Assembly (NCBI GenBank): GCA_039184865.1
Contig: JBCDAV010000027.1
Coordinates: forward strand, 8,432 to 72,431
Length of the DNA: 64,000 bases
From: Thermohalobaculum sp039184865
Lineage (GTDB): Bacteria; Pseudomonadota; Alphaproteobacteria; Rhodobacterales; Rhodobacteraceae
Direction: 5' to 3'
The number at the start of each line of letters is the position of its first letter. Within the stretch, counting starts at the first letter, position 1. Made by a program: the position numbers and the translations under genes. The notes beneath the pieces are model-generated. The model made no database searches. It was not told where the DNA came from and saw only the letters and a program-made list of their open reading frames with translations. Shown piece by piece: positions 25,760 to 34,100 of this stretch.

Positions 25760-26322
25760 TGCTGGCCGAAAGCATGGAGGGCGGGTTTCAGGACGCTCCG
25801 ATCGATGCCGCCCTTGCTTTTCGCGCGGCGCTGGATGCGATGTCGCGGCCGGGAAAGGTGCATACCGTTGCCGGTGCCGCGGGGCCTGCGCCGCTCTCGG
25901 TCGCCGCGTCCTGTCTTGCCCTGACGCTGTGCGATCCCGACACGCCGGTCTGGTTGGCGCCGACCCTGTCCGACCGAGCAGTCGCGGACTGGTTCCGGTT
26001 TCACACCGGCGCACCGCTTTCCGACCGGGCATCGGTGCGGTTTGCGTTCGGGTGCTGGGACGAGATGCTGCCGCTGCACGACTTTCCGATCGGGACGCCC
26101 GACTACCCGGACCGCGCCGCGACGCTGATCGTCGAGGTCGCGGCATTCGGTGATGCAAACCGGCTCACGGGGCCGGGTATCCGCGACGACGCGCGGCTGA
26201 CCGTGCCCGATCCCGCTGCCTTCCGGGCGAACGCGGCGCTGTTTCCCCAGGGACTGGATTTCTTTCTGACCTGCGGCGACCGGGTGGCGGGCGTGCCCCG
26301 GACGACCTGCGTGGAGGCCTGA
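25759..26322 (+). CDS. phnH: C-P lyase subunit PhnH
   Basis: This 187-residue protein is the PhnH subunit of the C-P lyase core complex. The N-terminus GGFQDAPIDAALAFRAALDA followed by MSRPGKVH is characteristic, as is the GTPDYPDRAATLIVEV part and the LTGPGI segment. PhnH has a PLP-transferase-like fold without the cofactor. The start ATG overlaps the phnG stop and the gene is four bases from phnI, as expected for coupled subunits. Confidence 0.96.
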   Translation: MLAESMEGGFQDAPIDAALAFRAALDAMSRPGKVHTVAGAAGPAPLSVAASCLALTLCDPDTPVWLAPTLSDRAVADWFRFHTGAPLSDRASVRFAFGCWDEMLPLHDFPIGTPDYPDRAATLIVEVAAFGDANRLTGPGIRDDARLTVPDPAAFRANAALFPQGLDFFLTCGDRVAGVPRTTCVEA

Positions 26323-26325
26323 TCG

Positions 26326-27411
26326 ATGTACGTGGCCACCAAGGGCGGCGAGAAGGCCATCGACGCGGCACATGCCTGGCTGGCCGAGAAGCGGCGCGGC
26401 GATGCGTCGGTGCCCGGACTTACGCTGGCGCAGATCCGCGAGCAACTTGCCCTGTCGGTCGCGCGCGTGATGGCCGAGGGCTCGCTCTATGACGAGGATC
26501 TCGCGGCGCTGGCGATCAAGCAGGCGCGCGGCGACCTGATCGAGGCGATCTTCCTGATCCGCGCCTACCGCACGACACTGCCCCGGTTCGGCGCGTCCAA
26601 GCCGGTCGATACCGCCGAGATGACCTGCATCCGGCGGATTTCGGCGACCTACAAGGATGCGCCGGGCGGCCAGATCCTCGGCCCGACCTTCGACTACACG
26701 CACCGGCTGCTGGACTTCGCTCTGGCGGCGGAGGGCGACGCATTGCCGGAGCCCGAGCAGAGTGCCGCCGAGCCGGAACCGAAGCCGCACATCACGGAAT
26801 TTCTGCGCAAGGAGGGGCTGATCCAGGTCGAGCCCGAGACGGACGAAACCCCGCCGGACCTGACGCGCGAACCTTTGGAGCTTCCGGCAGAGCGTCCGCT
26901 GCGCCTGCAATCGCTGACGCGCGGGGACGAGGGTTTTCTGCTGGGCATGGCCTATTCGACCCAGCGCGGCTACGGGCGCAATCACCCCTTCGTCGGCGAA
27001 TTGCGGATCGGCGAGGTCGCGGTCGAGATGGAGATCCCCGAACTCGGCTTTGCAATCGAGATCGCCGAGATCACCGTCACCGAGTGCGAGACCGTGAACC
27101 AGTTCGTCGGCTCGAAGACCGAGCCGCCGCAGTTCACCCGCGGCTACGGGTTGGTGTTCGGCCAGTCCGAGCGCAAGGCGATCTCGATGGCGCTGGTCGA
27201 CCGGGCGCTGCGCTGGGACGAGCTGGGCGAGGACAATGTCGGCGCCCCGGCGCAGGATCAGGAGTTCGTGCTGTCCCACGCGGACAATATCCAGGCGACG
27301 GGGTTCGTCGAGCACATCAAGCTGCCGCACTACGTGGACTTCCAGTCAGAACTGGAACTGATCCGGAAGATCAGAGCAGAAGCTCTGGCGACGAACGAGG
27401 CCGCAGAATGA
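26326..27411 (+). CDS. phnI: C-P lyase subunit PhnI
   Basis: This 361-residue protein is PhnI, the subunit that attacks the glycosidic bond of ATP to transfer phosphonate to ribose. The diagnostic N-terminus MYVATKGGEKAIDAAHAWL and the LAQIREQLALSVARVMAEGS stretch are present, with GMAYSTQRGYGRNHPF and the TECETVNQF region near the C-terminal half. In most clusters phnJ follows at once; here a 457-base interval with two opposite-strand mini-genes and then a HAD gene come between. Confidence 0.97.
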   Translation: MYVATKGGEKAIDAAHAWLAEKRRGDASVPGLTLAQIREQLALSVARVMAEGSLYDEDLAALAIKQARGDLIEAIFLIRAYRTTLPRFGASKPVDTAEMTCIRRISATYKDAPGGQILGPTFDYTHRLLDFALAAEGDALPEPEQSAAEPEPKPHITEFLRKEGLIQVEPETDETPPDLTREPLELPAERPLRLQSLTRGDEGFLLGMAYSTQRGYGRNHPFVGELRIGEVAVEMEIPELGFAIEIAEITVTECETVNQFVGSKTEPPQFTRGYGLVFGQSERKAISMALVDRALRWDELGEDNVGAPAQDQEFVLSHADNIQATGFVEHIKLPHYVDFQSELELIRKIRAEALATNEAAE

Positions 27412-27413
27412 GT

Positions 27414-27617
27414 TCAGTCGCCGCTTCCGCCACCATCATAACCACGGTCACTTCCGACATCGTTTCCGCGATTTCGGAATGTACCGGCGGTCCAAGCTCC
27501 AGGCATGCTTTCGTGCTCGTTGTCAATGTCGCTTCGTTTGCCCGACCCGCGATTCAGGATCAGAAGAACCACGACACCAAGGATCAGGATCAGCCCTATC
27601 GCGGGGAATACATCCAT
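27414..27617 (-). CDS. Small membrane protein with Gly/Asp-rich tail (67 aa)
   Basis: I do not recognise this gene. It encodes 67 residues with one strong hydrophobic segment close to the N-terminus (FPAIGLILILGVVVLLIL) and a polar tail ending in a Gly/Asp-rich stretch (SDRGYDGGGSGD). The ATG has GGAG seven bases upstream, which supports translation. It is on the strand opposite the C-P lyase genes and ends only two bases from the phnI stop. A second small membrane protein gene lies just upstream of it on the same strand. Confidence 0.55.
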   Translation of the reverse strand: MDVFPAIGLILILGVVVLLILNRGSGKRSDIDNEHESMPGAWTAGTFRNRGNDVGSDRGYDGGGSGD

Positions 27618-27641
27618 CCAAATACTCCGGAAGGATCGACC

Positions 27642-27806
27642 TTAACGACAGTCGCCGTTCGCAGGCGTGTCATGCAGATCGACAGCTTCCTCGCTGTCTT
27701 GCGCGCCCCTCACATAGTCCCAGAGTTCAGGGTTCCTCGCGACATATACGGCGAGGCAGATGAGCGCTGCCAGCAGCGAGAGTACGATCACGACCGGGTC
27801 CAGCAT
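27642..27806 (-). CDS. Small single-pass membrane protein (54 aa)
   Basis: I do not recognise this gene. Reading the minus strand from an ATG at 27806 gives 54 residues: a hydrophobic segment (VVIVLSLLAALICLAVYVA) followed by RNPELWDYVRG and an acidic tail ending NGDCR and a TAA stop. An AGGA-type ribosome binding site lies about eight bases upstream. It precedes the 67-residue membrane protein by 24 bases, so the two may form a mini-operon. The phn genes flank it on the other strand. It could instead be chance, but the membrane segment plus ribosome site argue for a real gene. Confidence 0.5.
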   Translation of the reverse strand: MLDPVVIVLSLLAALICLAVYVARNPELWDYVRGAQDSEEAVDLHDTPANGDCR

Positions 27807-27868
27807 TTGTTTGCATCCTGCGACGATCTCAAGATGAATCTATCACAAGTTGCGCGGAGTCCCAAAAC

Positions 27869-28471
27869 ATGAAATCTGTGATCTTCGACGTCGGTCAGGT
27901 GTTCCTGTTCTGGGACCCGCGCCGGATCTGGGCTGACGACTTCGCCTCGATGCAGGAAGTCGAGGCATTCATGGACGAAATCGGCTTCATGGACTGGCAC
28001 CGCGAACAGGACCGGGGCCGGACTTTCGCCGACGCGATTGCGGCTCATGCGGCGGCATTTCCCCAGCACGCGGAGAGGCTCGCGAAGTACGACAGCCATT
28101 GGGACCGCTCGATCGATCATGTCATCGAGGGTACGGTCGAGATCCTGCACGCGCTGCACGCCTCCAAGACCCCGCTCTATGGCATCACGAACTATCCTGC
28201 CGAGAAGTTCGCGGTCGCCCGGCGGCAATACGACTTCCTCAACCTGCTCGGAGACATCGTCGTTTCGGGCGAGGAAAGGCTGATCAAGCCCGATCCCGCG
28301 ATCTACCGGTGCCTGCTCGACCGCAATGGACTGGCAGCGGAAGATACCATCTTCATCGACGACAGCCCCAAGAACGTCGATGCTGCCAATGCCCTCGGGA
28401 TCGACGGAATCCTGTTCACCGGGCCAGAGGATCTCGGCGCCGCGCTGCGCCAGAGGGGCCTGCCGGTATGA
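27869..28471 (+). CDS. HAD-superfamily phosphatase in the C-P lyase operon
   Basis: This 200-residue HAD-IA hydrolase has motif I in IFDVGQVFLFWDP (the DxG variant seen in YihX-like phosphatases), motif II at YGITNYPAEKF, a lysine in ERLIKPDPAIY and motif IV in IFIDDSPKNVDAANALGI. It probably removes phosphate from a small sugar phosphate or nucleotide in the cytoplasm. Its stop overlaps the phnJ start (ATGA), so it is translated together with C-P lyase and may act on a pathway intermediate. The 5' side has GGAG nine bases before the ATG. Confidence 0.9.
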   Translation: MKSVIFDVGQVFLFWDPRRIWADDFASMQEVEAFMDEIGFMDWHREQDRGRTFADAIAAHAAAFPQHAERLAKYDSHWDRSIDHVIEGTVEILHALHASKTPLYGITNYPAEKFAVARRQYDFLNLLGDIVVSGEERLIKPDPAIYRCLLDRNGLAAEDTIFIDDSPKNVDAANALGIDGILFTGPEDLGAALRQRGLPV

Positions 28472-29340
28472 GCGACTACAACTTCGCCTATCTCGACGAG
28501 CAGACCAAGCGGATGATCCGCCGCGCGCTTCTGAAGGCCGTGGCGATCCCGGGCTATCAGGTGCCGTTCGCCAGCCGCGAGATGCCGATGCCGTACGGCT
28601 GGGGGACAGGCGGGGTGCAGGTCACGGCGTCCTGTCTGGTTCCCGATGACGTTTTGAAGGTGATCGACCAGGGTGCGGATGACACGACCAACGCCGTCTC
28701 GATCCGCAAGTTCTTCCAGAAGACCGCGGGTGTCGAGACGACCGAGGAGACCGCCGAGGCGACGGTCATCCAGACCCGCCACCGCATCCCGGAACGCGAT
28801 CTGACCGAGGGCCAGATCCTCGTCTACCAGGTGCCGATCCCTGAGCCGCTGCGCTTCCTCGAACCGCGCGAGACCGAGACCCGCAAGATGCACGCGCTGG
28901 AGGAATACGGGCTGATGCACGTGAAGCTCTACGAGGACATCAGCCAGCACGGTCAGATCTCGACGGCCTATGCCTATCCGGTCAAGATCGAGGGACGCTA
29001 CGTGATGGATCCCTCGCCGATTCCGAAATTCGACAATCCGAAGATGGAGATGGGGGCGCTGCAACTGTTCGGCGCGGGTCGCGAGCAGCGGATCTATGCG
29101 ATCCCGCCCTACACGCAGGTCGTCAGCCTCGATTTCGAGGACTACCCGTTCGAACGGATGCGGGCCGAGCAAGCCTGCGCGCTCTGCGGGGCCGAGGACA
29201 GCTATCTCGATGAAGTGATCATCGACGACGAAGGCGGGCGGATGTTCGTCTGCTCCGACACCGATTTCTGCCGGGAGCGCCGGGCCGATGGTCATGTCGG
29301 CGAACTGGGCGCACCCTATGAAGCGGAGGACGCCGCATGA
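28468..29340 (+). CDS. phnJ: C-P lyase catalytic subunit PhnJ (radical SAM)
   Basis: PhnJ cleaves the carbon-phosphorus bond with a 4Fe-4S cluster and S-adenosylmethionine. This 290-residue protein has the family N-terminus YNFAYLDEQTKRMIRRALLK, the PMPYGWGTGG motif and the four conserved cysteines C237, C240, C262 and C268, whose spacing (3, 22, 6) is identical to that of the E. coli enzyme. The start is the ATG at 28468 that overlaps the HAD stop; longer in-frame readings upstream belong to another frame of the HAD gene. It overlaps the NIPSNAP gene in the same way. Confidence 0.98.
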   Translation: MSDYNFAYLDEQTKRMIRRALLKAVAIPGYQVPFASREMPMPYGWGTGGVQVTASCLVPDDVLKVIDQGADDTTNAVSIRKFFQKTAGVETTEETAEATVIQTRHRIPERDLTEGQILVYQVPIPEPLRFLEPRETETRKMHALEEYGLMHVKLYEDISQHGQISTAYAYPVKIEGRYVMDPSPIPKFDNPKMEMGALQLFGAGREQRIYAIPPYTQVVSLDFEDYPFERMRAEQACALCGAEDSYLDEVIIDDEGGRMFVCSDTDFCRERRADGHVGELGAPYEAEDAA

Positions 29341-29672
29341 TCAATCAGTTGCGCATTTACGAGATCCCCGAAAGCAATGCCGGGCCGTTCCACGACCGGT
29401 TCCGCGATCAGGCCTGCCCGATCTTCGAACGCCACGGCTTCCGCATCCTCGCGATGTGGGAGAGCCGCAAGGACGACAAGGTCTATTTCGTCTATCTGCT
29501 CGCGTGGCGCGACGCGGATGAGATGCAATCGTGCTGGGAGGCGTTCATGGCCGATGAGGAATGGGCCGAGATCAAGCGCGTCACCGGCGCGCGGCACGGA
29601 ACGTTCGTCAACGGCATCGAGGAGTTCGTGCTCGAGCCGACGGCCTACTCGCAGGCACTGGGGGAGATCTGA
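29337..29672 (+). CDS. NIPSNAP-family protein in the C-P lyase operon
   Basis: This 111-residue protein matches the NIPSNAP/dimeric alpha-beta barrel family: INQLRIYEIPESNAGPFHDR, then FERHGFRILAMWES and VYFVYLLAWRDADEM. The family has no firm enzymatic role; members often sit in operons for small-molecule catabolism. Here the start overlaps the phnJ stop and the stop overlaps the phnK start (TGATG), so it is made together with the C-P lyase proteins. A function in the pathway, perhaps as accessory or monooxygenase-like protein, is inference. Confidence 0.88.
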   Translation: MINQLRIYEIPESNAGPFHDRFRDQACPIFERHGFRILAMWESRKDDKVYFVYLLAWRDADEMQSCWEAFMADEEWAEIKRVTGARHGTFVNGIEEFVLEPTAYSQALGEI

Positions 29673-30442
29673 TGACGCCTCTGCTGCGCGTCGAAGAGCT
29701 TTCCAGATCCTACGGCCAGCGCGTCGGCTGCACCGGGGTGTCCTTCGATCTGTATGAAGGCGAGGTACTCGGGGTCGTCGGCGAATCCGGCTCTGGCAAG
29801 TCGACCCTGCTGAATTGCCTGGCGGGGCATCTTCCACCCGATCGGGGCAAGGTGATCTTCAACACGCGGGTCGATGGCCCGCGCGACACCCTGACGATGT
29901 CCGAGCCCGAACGCCGGATGCTGGGACGCACTGACTGGGCGTTCGTGCATCAGAACCCGCGCGACGGCCTGCGCATGTCGGTCAGCGCGGGCGGCAACGT
30001 CGGCGAGCGGCTGATGGCGGTGGGCGCGCGCCACTACGGCCAGATCCGGGGTGCGGCGATCGACTGGCTCGGCAAGGTCGAGATCGCCGAGGACCGGGTC
30101 GACGACCGGCCGTCGGCGTTCTCCGGCGGGATGCAGCAGCGGTTGCAGATCGCGCGGAACCTCGTGACGGGACCGCGGCTGGTCTTCATGGACGAGCCGA
30201 CCGGCGGGCTGGACGTCTCGGTTCAGGCGCGCCTGCTCGATCTGCTGCGCGGGCTGGTGCGGTCGCTCGGGCTTAGCGCCATCGTCGTCACCCATGACAT
30301 GGGCGTGGTACGGCTTCTGGCCGACCGGCTGATGGTGATGAAGGACGGGCACGTGGTCGAGACCGGTCTGACCGATCAGGTGCTCGACGATCCGCAGCAC
30401 GCCTACACGCAGTTGCTGGTCAGTTCGGTGCTGAGGGTATGA
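29672..30442 (+). CDS. phnK: C-P lyase ABC-type ATPase PhnK
   Basis: This 256-residue ABC ATPase has Walker A GESGSGKSTLLNCL, the signature FSGGMQQRLQIARNL, Walker B RLVFMDEPTGGLD and the switch VVTHDMGV. The N-terminus LLRVEELSRSYGQRVGC and the FVHQNPRDGLRM segment are typical of PhnK, which binds the C-P lyase core rather than a membrane transporter. The start ATG overlaps the NIPSNAP stop, and the stop overlaps the phnL start. Confidence 0.97.
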   Translation: MTPLLRVEELSRSYGQRVGCTGVSFDLYEGEVLGVVGESGSGKSTLLNCLAGHLPPDRGKVIFNTRVDGPRDTLTMSEPERRMLGRTDWAFVHQNPRDGLRMSVSAGGNVGERLMAVGARHYGQIRGAAIDWLGKVEIAEDRVDDRPSAFSGGMQQRLQIARNLVTGPRLVFMDEPTGGLDVSVQARLLDLLRGLVRSLGLSAIVVTHDMGVVRLLADRLMVMKDGHVVETGLTDQVLDDPQHAYTQLLVSSVLRV

Positions 30443-31125
30443 CGATGATCGACGTGCGCGATGTCTCGAAGAGTTTCACGCTGCATCAGCAGGGCAGCAC
30501 GGTCATTCCGGTGCTCGCGGGCGGTAACCTGACGGTGGCACCCGGTGAGTGCGTCGGGCTGACAGGGGTGTCCGGGTCGGGCAAGTCGACCCTGATGCGG
30601 ATGATCTACGGCAATTACCTGACGCAATCGGGTTCGATCCGTGTCGGCGGGGTCGAGGTCGTCGGGGCCGAGCCGCGCGAGATCCTGGCGCTGCGTCGCG
30701 AGACGCTCGGCTATGTCAGCCAGTTCCTGCGGGTCGTGCCGCGCGTGTCGACCATCGACGTCGTCGCCGAGCCGCTGCTCGCGGTCGGAACGACGGAGGA
30801 GGCCGCGCGCGCGCGGGCGCGGGAGCTTCTGGCGCGGGTCCGCATTCCCGAGGCGCTGTGGACGCTGTCGCCCCTGACGTTCTCGGGCGGCGAACAGCAG
30901 CGCGTGAACATCGCGCGCGGTTTTGCGCATCCCTATCCCGCGCTGCTGCTGGATGAGCCAACGGCCTCGCTCGACCAGACCAACCGCGAGACGGTGCTGG
31001 AGATGATCGAGGAGGCGCGCGACCGCGGGGCCGCAATCGTCGGCATCTTCCACGATGTCGAGGCACGCGCGCGGGTCTGCTCGCGAACCGTGGACGTGTC
31101 GGCCTTCGCGCCGATGGCGGCATGA
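30439..31125 (+). CDS. phnL: C-P lyase ABC-type ATPase PhnL
   Basis: This 228-residue ABC ATPase contains Walker A GVSGSGKSTLMRMI, the FSGGEQQRVNIARGF signature, Walker B LLLDEPTASLD and the switch histidine in IFHDVEARA. KSFTLHQQGSTVIPVLAG near the N-terminus and the YVSQFLRVVPRVSTIDVVAEPL stretch identify PhnL, a second ATPase associated with C-P lyase. It overlaps both phnK and phnN by four bases (ATGA), consistent with one operon. Confidence 0.97.
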   Translation: MTMIDVRDVSKSFTLHQQGSTVIPVLAGGNLTVAPGECVGLTGVSGSGKSTLMRMIYGNYLTQSGSIRVGGVEVVGAEPREILALRRETLGYVSQFLRVVPRVSTIDVVAEPLLAVGTTEEAARARARELLARVRIPEALWTLSPLTFSGGEQQRVNIARGFAHPYPALLLDEPTASLDQTNRETVLEMIEEARDRGAAIVGIFHDVEARARVCSRTVDVSAFAPMAA

Positions 31126-31670
31126 CACCGGGCGTCTTCATCGCCGTGGTCGGTCCATCCGGTGCCGGGAAGGATACGCTGATCCGCGCCGCGATGGCGG
31201 GGAGCCAGGATCTGGTGCTCGCGCGGCGGGTGATTACGCGCCCCCCCGCGCCCGATACAGAGGATTTCGATAGCGTGGACGAGCAGGAATTCGCGCGCCG
31301 TCGCGATGCCGGTGCATTCGCGCTGCATTGGCACGCGCATGGGCTGAGCTACGGCATTCCGATAGGCGTGGACCGTGATCTGGCGAAAGGCGTCAGCGTG
31401 ATCGCGAATCTCTCGCGCAGCATGATCAACGCGGGACGCGCGCGCTTCGACAGATTTCGCGCGATAGTCGTGACAGCACCGGTGCCGGTGCTCGCCGAAC
31501 GCCTCGCTTTGCGCGGGCGCGAGACCGCCGAGGACATCGCGGAGCGTCTCGAGCGGGCACGCTATACCCCGCCGGTCGGCGATGATGTCATCGCGGTCGA
31601 CAATGGCGGCGATCTCGCGACCGCCGTTGCAGCGTTTCGGGCGGCGCTGCCTCAGCCGGTCAGGGGGTAG
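31122..31670 (+). CDS. phnN: Ribose 1,5-bisphosphokinase PhnN
   Basis: This 182-residue guanylate-kinase-like enzyme has a P-loop in VVGPSGAGKDTLIR and the VITRPPAPDTEDFDSV region. PhnN phosphorylates ribose 1,5-bisphosphate to PRPP, which recovers the ribose left from phosphonate breakdown. Its start overlaps the phnL stop by four bases. The last 19 bases overlap the convergent DUF1045 gene. Confidence 0.95.
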   Translation: MTPGVFIAVVGPSGAGKDTLIRAAMAGSQDLVLARRVITRPPAPDTEDFDSVDEQEFARRRDAGAFALHWHAHGLSYGIPIGVDRDLAKGVSVIANLSRSMINAGRARFDRFRAIVVTAPVPVLAERLALRGRETAEDIAERLERARYTPPVGDDVIAVDNGGDLATAVAAFRAALPQPVRG

Positions 31671-32338
31671 CGCTCGATGATCTGGAACTGGCCATCGCTG
31701 GCGCGTTCGCCGAAGAGCGCGATCTCGGTCACCGCAAAAGGACCTTGGCAGAAGGGCGCAGTCAGCGGCGTCAGGATCTTTTCGGCCTCCCCGCTTTCGT
31801 CGCTCTCGAGGCGACCGGAGAGCGTCAGATGAAACCGAAACTCATCCAGCACGTAAGGATAGCCCCAGTCCCGCATCAACTTCTCCTGCCGGTCGGACAG
31901 CCCGTTGGCGCGCCGCTTTTGCAGCTCGGCTTCGCCGGGCGCGGCGCGAAATCCGAACAGGCCGCGCACCAGCGAGGCATGCAGCGCATTCAGATCGTCG
32001 GATGGCGCGGATGGCACGAGGGCCAGGAAACTCCCGATCCTCTTGAGCCGCAGCGGTGCCGTCTCGAACGGAACAGCGGTCATCGCGATCGCCCTCGCCG
32101 CGGCCGAGAGCTGATCCGGCGACGCCCCGGATTTCAGCCGCAGCGGAGAGGTCAGAGTGCCGTGGAAGCCGTACTTCCTCGGCGTTGCCGTCAGTCGTGC
32201 CACGTCCAGTGCGCAGTCAGGATGCGCGGCACGCCTTGCCGTCTGCGCGTCCCATCCCAGCCAAGATGCGCCGAACCGGGCGAGATCGGAACCGTTGGGC
32301 GGTGCGTAGTAGACGGCGTGGCGGGTGAATTCGGGCAT
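31652..32338 (-). CDS. DUF1045 phosphonate-cluster protein, 2H phosphoesterase-like
   Basis: This 228-residue protein belongs to DUF1045, a family usually found in phn clusters. It has two HxT motifs, YGFHGTL and FRFHLTL, the mark of 2H phosphoesterases, which open cyclic phosphates. The C-P lyase pathway needs a phosphodiesterase for 5-phosphoribosyl 1,2-cyclic phosphate (PhnP in E. coli); no phnP is seen in this window, so this protein is a candidate replacement. It lies on the minus strand, overlaps phnN at the 3' end and diverges from phnM. Confidence 0.88.
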   Translation of the reverse strand: MPEFTRHAVYYAPPNGSDLARFGASWLGWDAQTARRAAHPDCALDVARLTATPRKYGFHGTLTSPLRLKSGASPDQLSAAARAIAMTAVPFETAPLRLKRIGSFLALVPSAPSDDLNALHASLVRGLFGFRAAPGEAELQKRRANGLSDRQEKLMRDWGYPYVLDEFRFHLTLSGRLESDESGEAEKILTPLTAPFCQGPFAVTEIALFGERASDGQFQIIERYPLTG

Positions 32339-32441
32339 CGGGTCGGCGCTCCCCTCGCTGCGATCTGCGCGCTTCTTGCACCGCTATGTCACAAATCCGC
32401 GACGTTGCCATGCGACACGCCCGCGGAAAACGGAGACCACG

Positions 32442-33629
32442 ATGAATGACGCGAGCCCGGAAGCGCCGCTCGGAACGCCGGTCGCGGTTGGCGAGACCGT
32501 CCTGACGAACGCTCAACTGGTCCTGCCCGACGAGGTGATCGCCGGGTCGGTCCGGGTGGTCGATGGACGGATCGCCGATGTGTCGGCGGGCGCGTCATCG
32601 CTGCCGGGGGCTGTCGATTGCGGCGGCGACTTCCTCGCGCCCGGGCTGATCGAATTGCACACCGACAATCTCGAACGCCATCTGGTTCCGCGCCCCGGCG
32701 TCAAGTGGCCCCGGCGCAACGCGATCGTCGCGCATGATGCCGAACTGGCCTCGACCGGGATCACGACGGTGTTCGACGCCTTGCGCGCCGGATCGCTCGT
32801 TTCGGGGACCAAGTCGCGCTATGGCAGGTACGCGCGCGACACCTGCAACGAGATCCTCGACCTGCGCGCGAAGCACCTGCTGAAGATCAGCCACTTCATC
32901 CACATCCGGGCCGAGATCTGTTCCGAGACGTTGATCGAGGAACTGGACGAATTCGGACCGGAGGACCGGATCGGCATCGTCAGCCTGATGGACCACACGC
33001 CCGGCCAACGCCAGTTCGCGAACCTGGCACAGTTCCGCATCTACATGGGCGGCAAGTACAGCATGTCCGAGGACGAGGTCGAAGCGCACATCGCGTCCCA
33101 GAAAGCCGTCTCGGCGAAATTCGGGGCCGCACACGAGGAGGCCGGTGCGCGCCGGGCGCGCGAGCTTGGCGCGATCCTGGCGAGCCACGACGACACGCTG
33201 GTCGAGCATGTCGAGCAGTCGGCCCGGAACGGTGTTGGTCTGGCCGAGTTTCCGACGACGATGGAGGCGGCGCGGGCGTCGCACGACAAGGGGATCGCCG
33301 TGATGATGGGCGCGCCGAACGTCGTGCGCGGCGGCTCACACTCCGGCAATGTCGCCGCAGATGAGCTTGCGGATGCAGGGCTTCTGGACATCCTCTCGTC
33401 CGATTACGTCCCGGCTGCGCTGTTGATGGGGGCGGTGATGCTGGGCGAGCGCCTCGGCAATATCGCGAAGGGTCTGGCGACCGTGACCGCGGCCCCTGCA
33501 AAGGCCACGCATCTCGAAGATCGCGGTGTCCTGGAGGTCGGGCGACGCGCCGATTTCGTGCGCTTCGCCATCAACGACCACATCCCGATGGTCCGTGCCG
33601 CCTGGGTTCAGGGCGTTCAGGTCGCCTGA
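32442..33629 (+). CDS. phnM: Alpha-D-ribose 1-methylphosphonate 5-triphosphate diphosphatase PhnM
   Basis: This 395-residue amidohydrolase-fold enzyme removes pyrophosphate from ribose methylphosphonate triphosphate before PhnJ acts. The metal-binding region FLAPGLIELHTDNLERH is diagnostic, followed by SHFIHIRAEICSE, LMDHTPGQRQF and ASHDDTL; the late VMMGAPNVVRGGSHSGN segment is also typical. The ATG at 32442 has GGAG nearby; reading further upstream to 32325 has no support. It has its own start region (103 bp from DUF1045), so it may be in a separate transcript. Confidence 0.96.
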   Translation: MNDASPEAPLGTPVAVGETVLTNAQLVLPDEVIAGSVRVVDGRIADVSAGASSLPGAVDCGGDFLAPGLIELHTDNLERHLVPRPGVKWPRRNAIVAHDAELASTGITTVFDALRAGSLVSGTKSRYGRYARDTCNEILDLRAKHLLKISHFIHIRAEICSETLIEELDEFGPEDRIGIVSLMDHTPGQRQFANLAQFRIYMGGKYSMSEDEVEAHIASQKAVSAKFGAAHEEAGARRARELGAILASHDDTLVEHVEQSARNGVGLAEFPTTMEAARASHDKGIAVMMGAPNVVRGGSHSGNVAADELADAGLLDILSSDYVPAALLMGAVMLGERLGNIAKGLATVTAAPAKATHLEDRGVLEVGRRADFVRFAINDHIPMVRAAWVQGVQVA

Positions 33630-33635
33630 GGCGGC

Positions 33636-33944
33636 CTATTCTTCGGGCTCGGTCGTGAACATCAGCGGGAACCCGTGTTCCTTGCCGAGCTCCATGGCGC
33701 GCTCGGCCTTCGTCTCGGCGACATCCTTGGTGTAGACGGCGACGACGCAGGCGCCCTTCTGGTGCGCGGTCATCATCACGGCATAGGCGCGTTCCGGTCC
33801 CATCCCGAACACTTCCTTCAGGACAATCGTGACGAACTCGCGCGGCGTGAAATCGTCGTTCAGCAGGATGACCTTGTACATCCGAGGGCGCTCGACCTTC
33901 GGTTTCGACTTTGTCTTCGGGTCTGCCGTGTCGGTCTGGGCCAT
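33636..33944 (-). CDS. clpS: ATP-dependent Clp protease adaptor ClpS
   Basis: This 102-residue protein has the ClpS core: MYKVILLNDDFTPREFV, then VLKEVFGMGPERAYAVMMTAH and GACVVAVYTKDVAETKA. ClpS delivers N-degron substrates to ClpA(P). The start at 33944 (MAQTDTAD) is preferred to an ATG 36 bases upstream. It ends six bases from the convergent phnM stop. Confidence 0.96.
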   Translation of the reverse strand: MAQTDTADPKTKSKPKVERPRMYKVILLNDDFTPREFVTIVLKEVFGMGPERAYAVMMTAHQKGACVVAVYTKDVAETKAERAMELGKEHGFPLMFTTEPEE

Positions 33945-34100
33945 CGCGGCGCAACATAGCACGAAGCGCGCGACGGCCAATGGCGTCCATGGAATGGAAT
34001 TCCGGCCCTCGGACGTCGATTTTCGCAGTGCACCATATTGTCCCCGATCGGCACGGTTCTACATCTTTGGACTGATTTCACATTTTTGGAGGGAAGGCAC

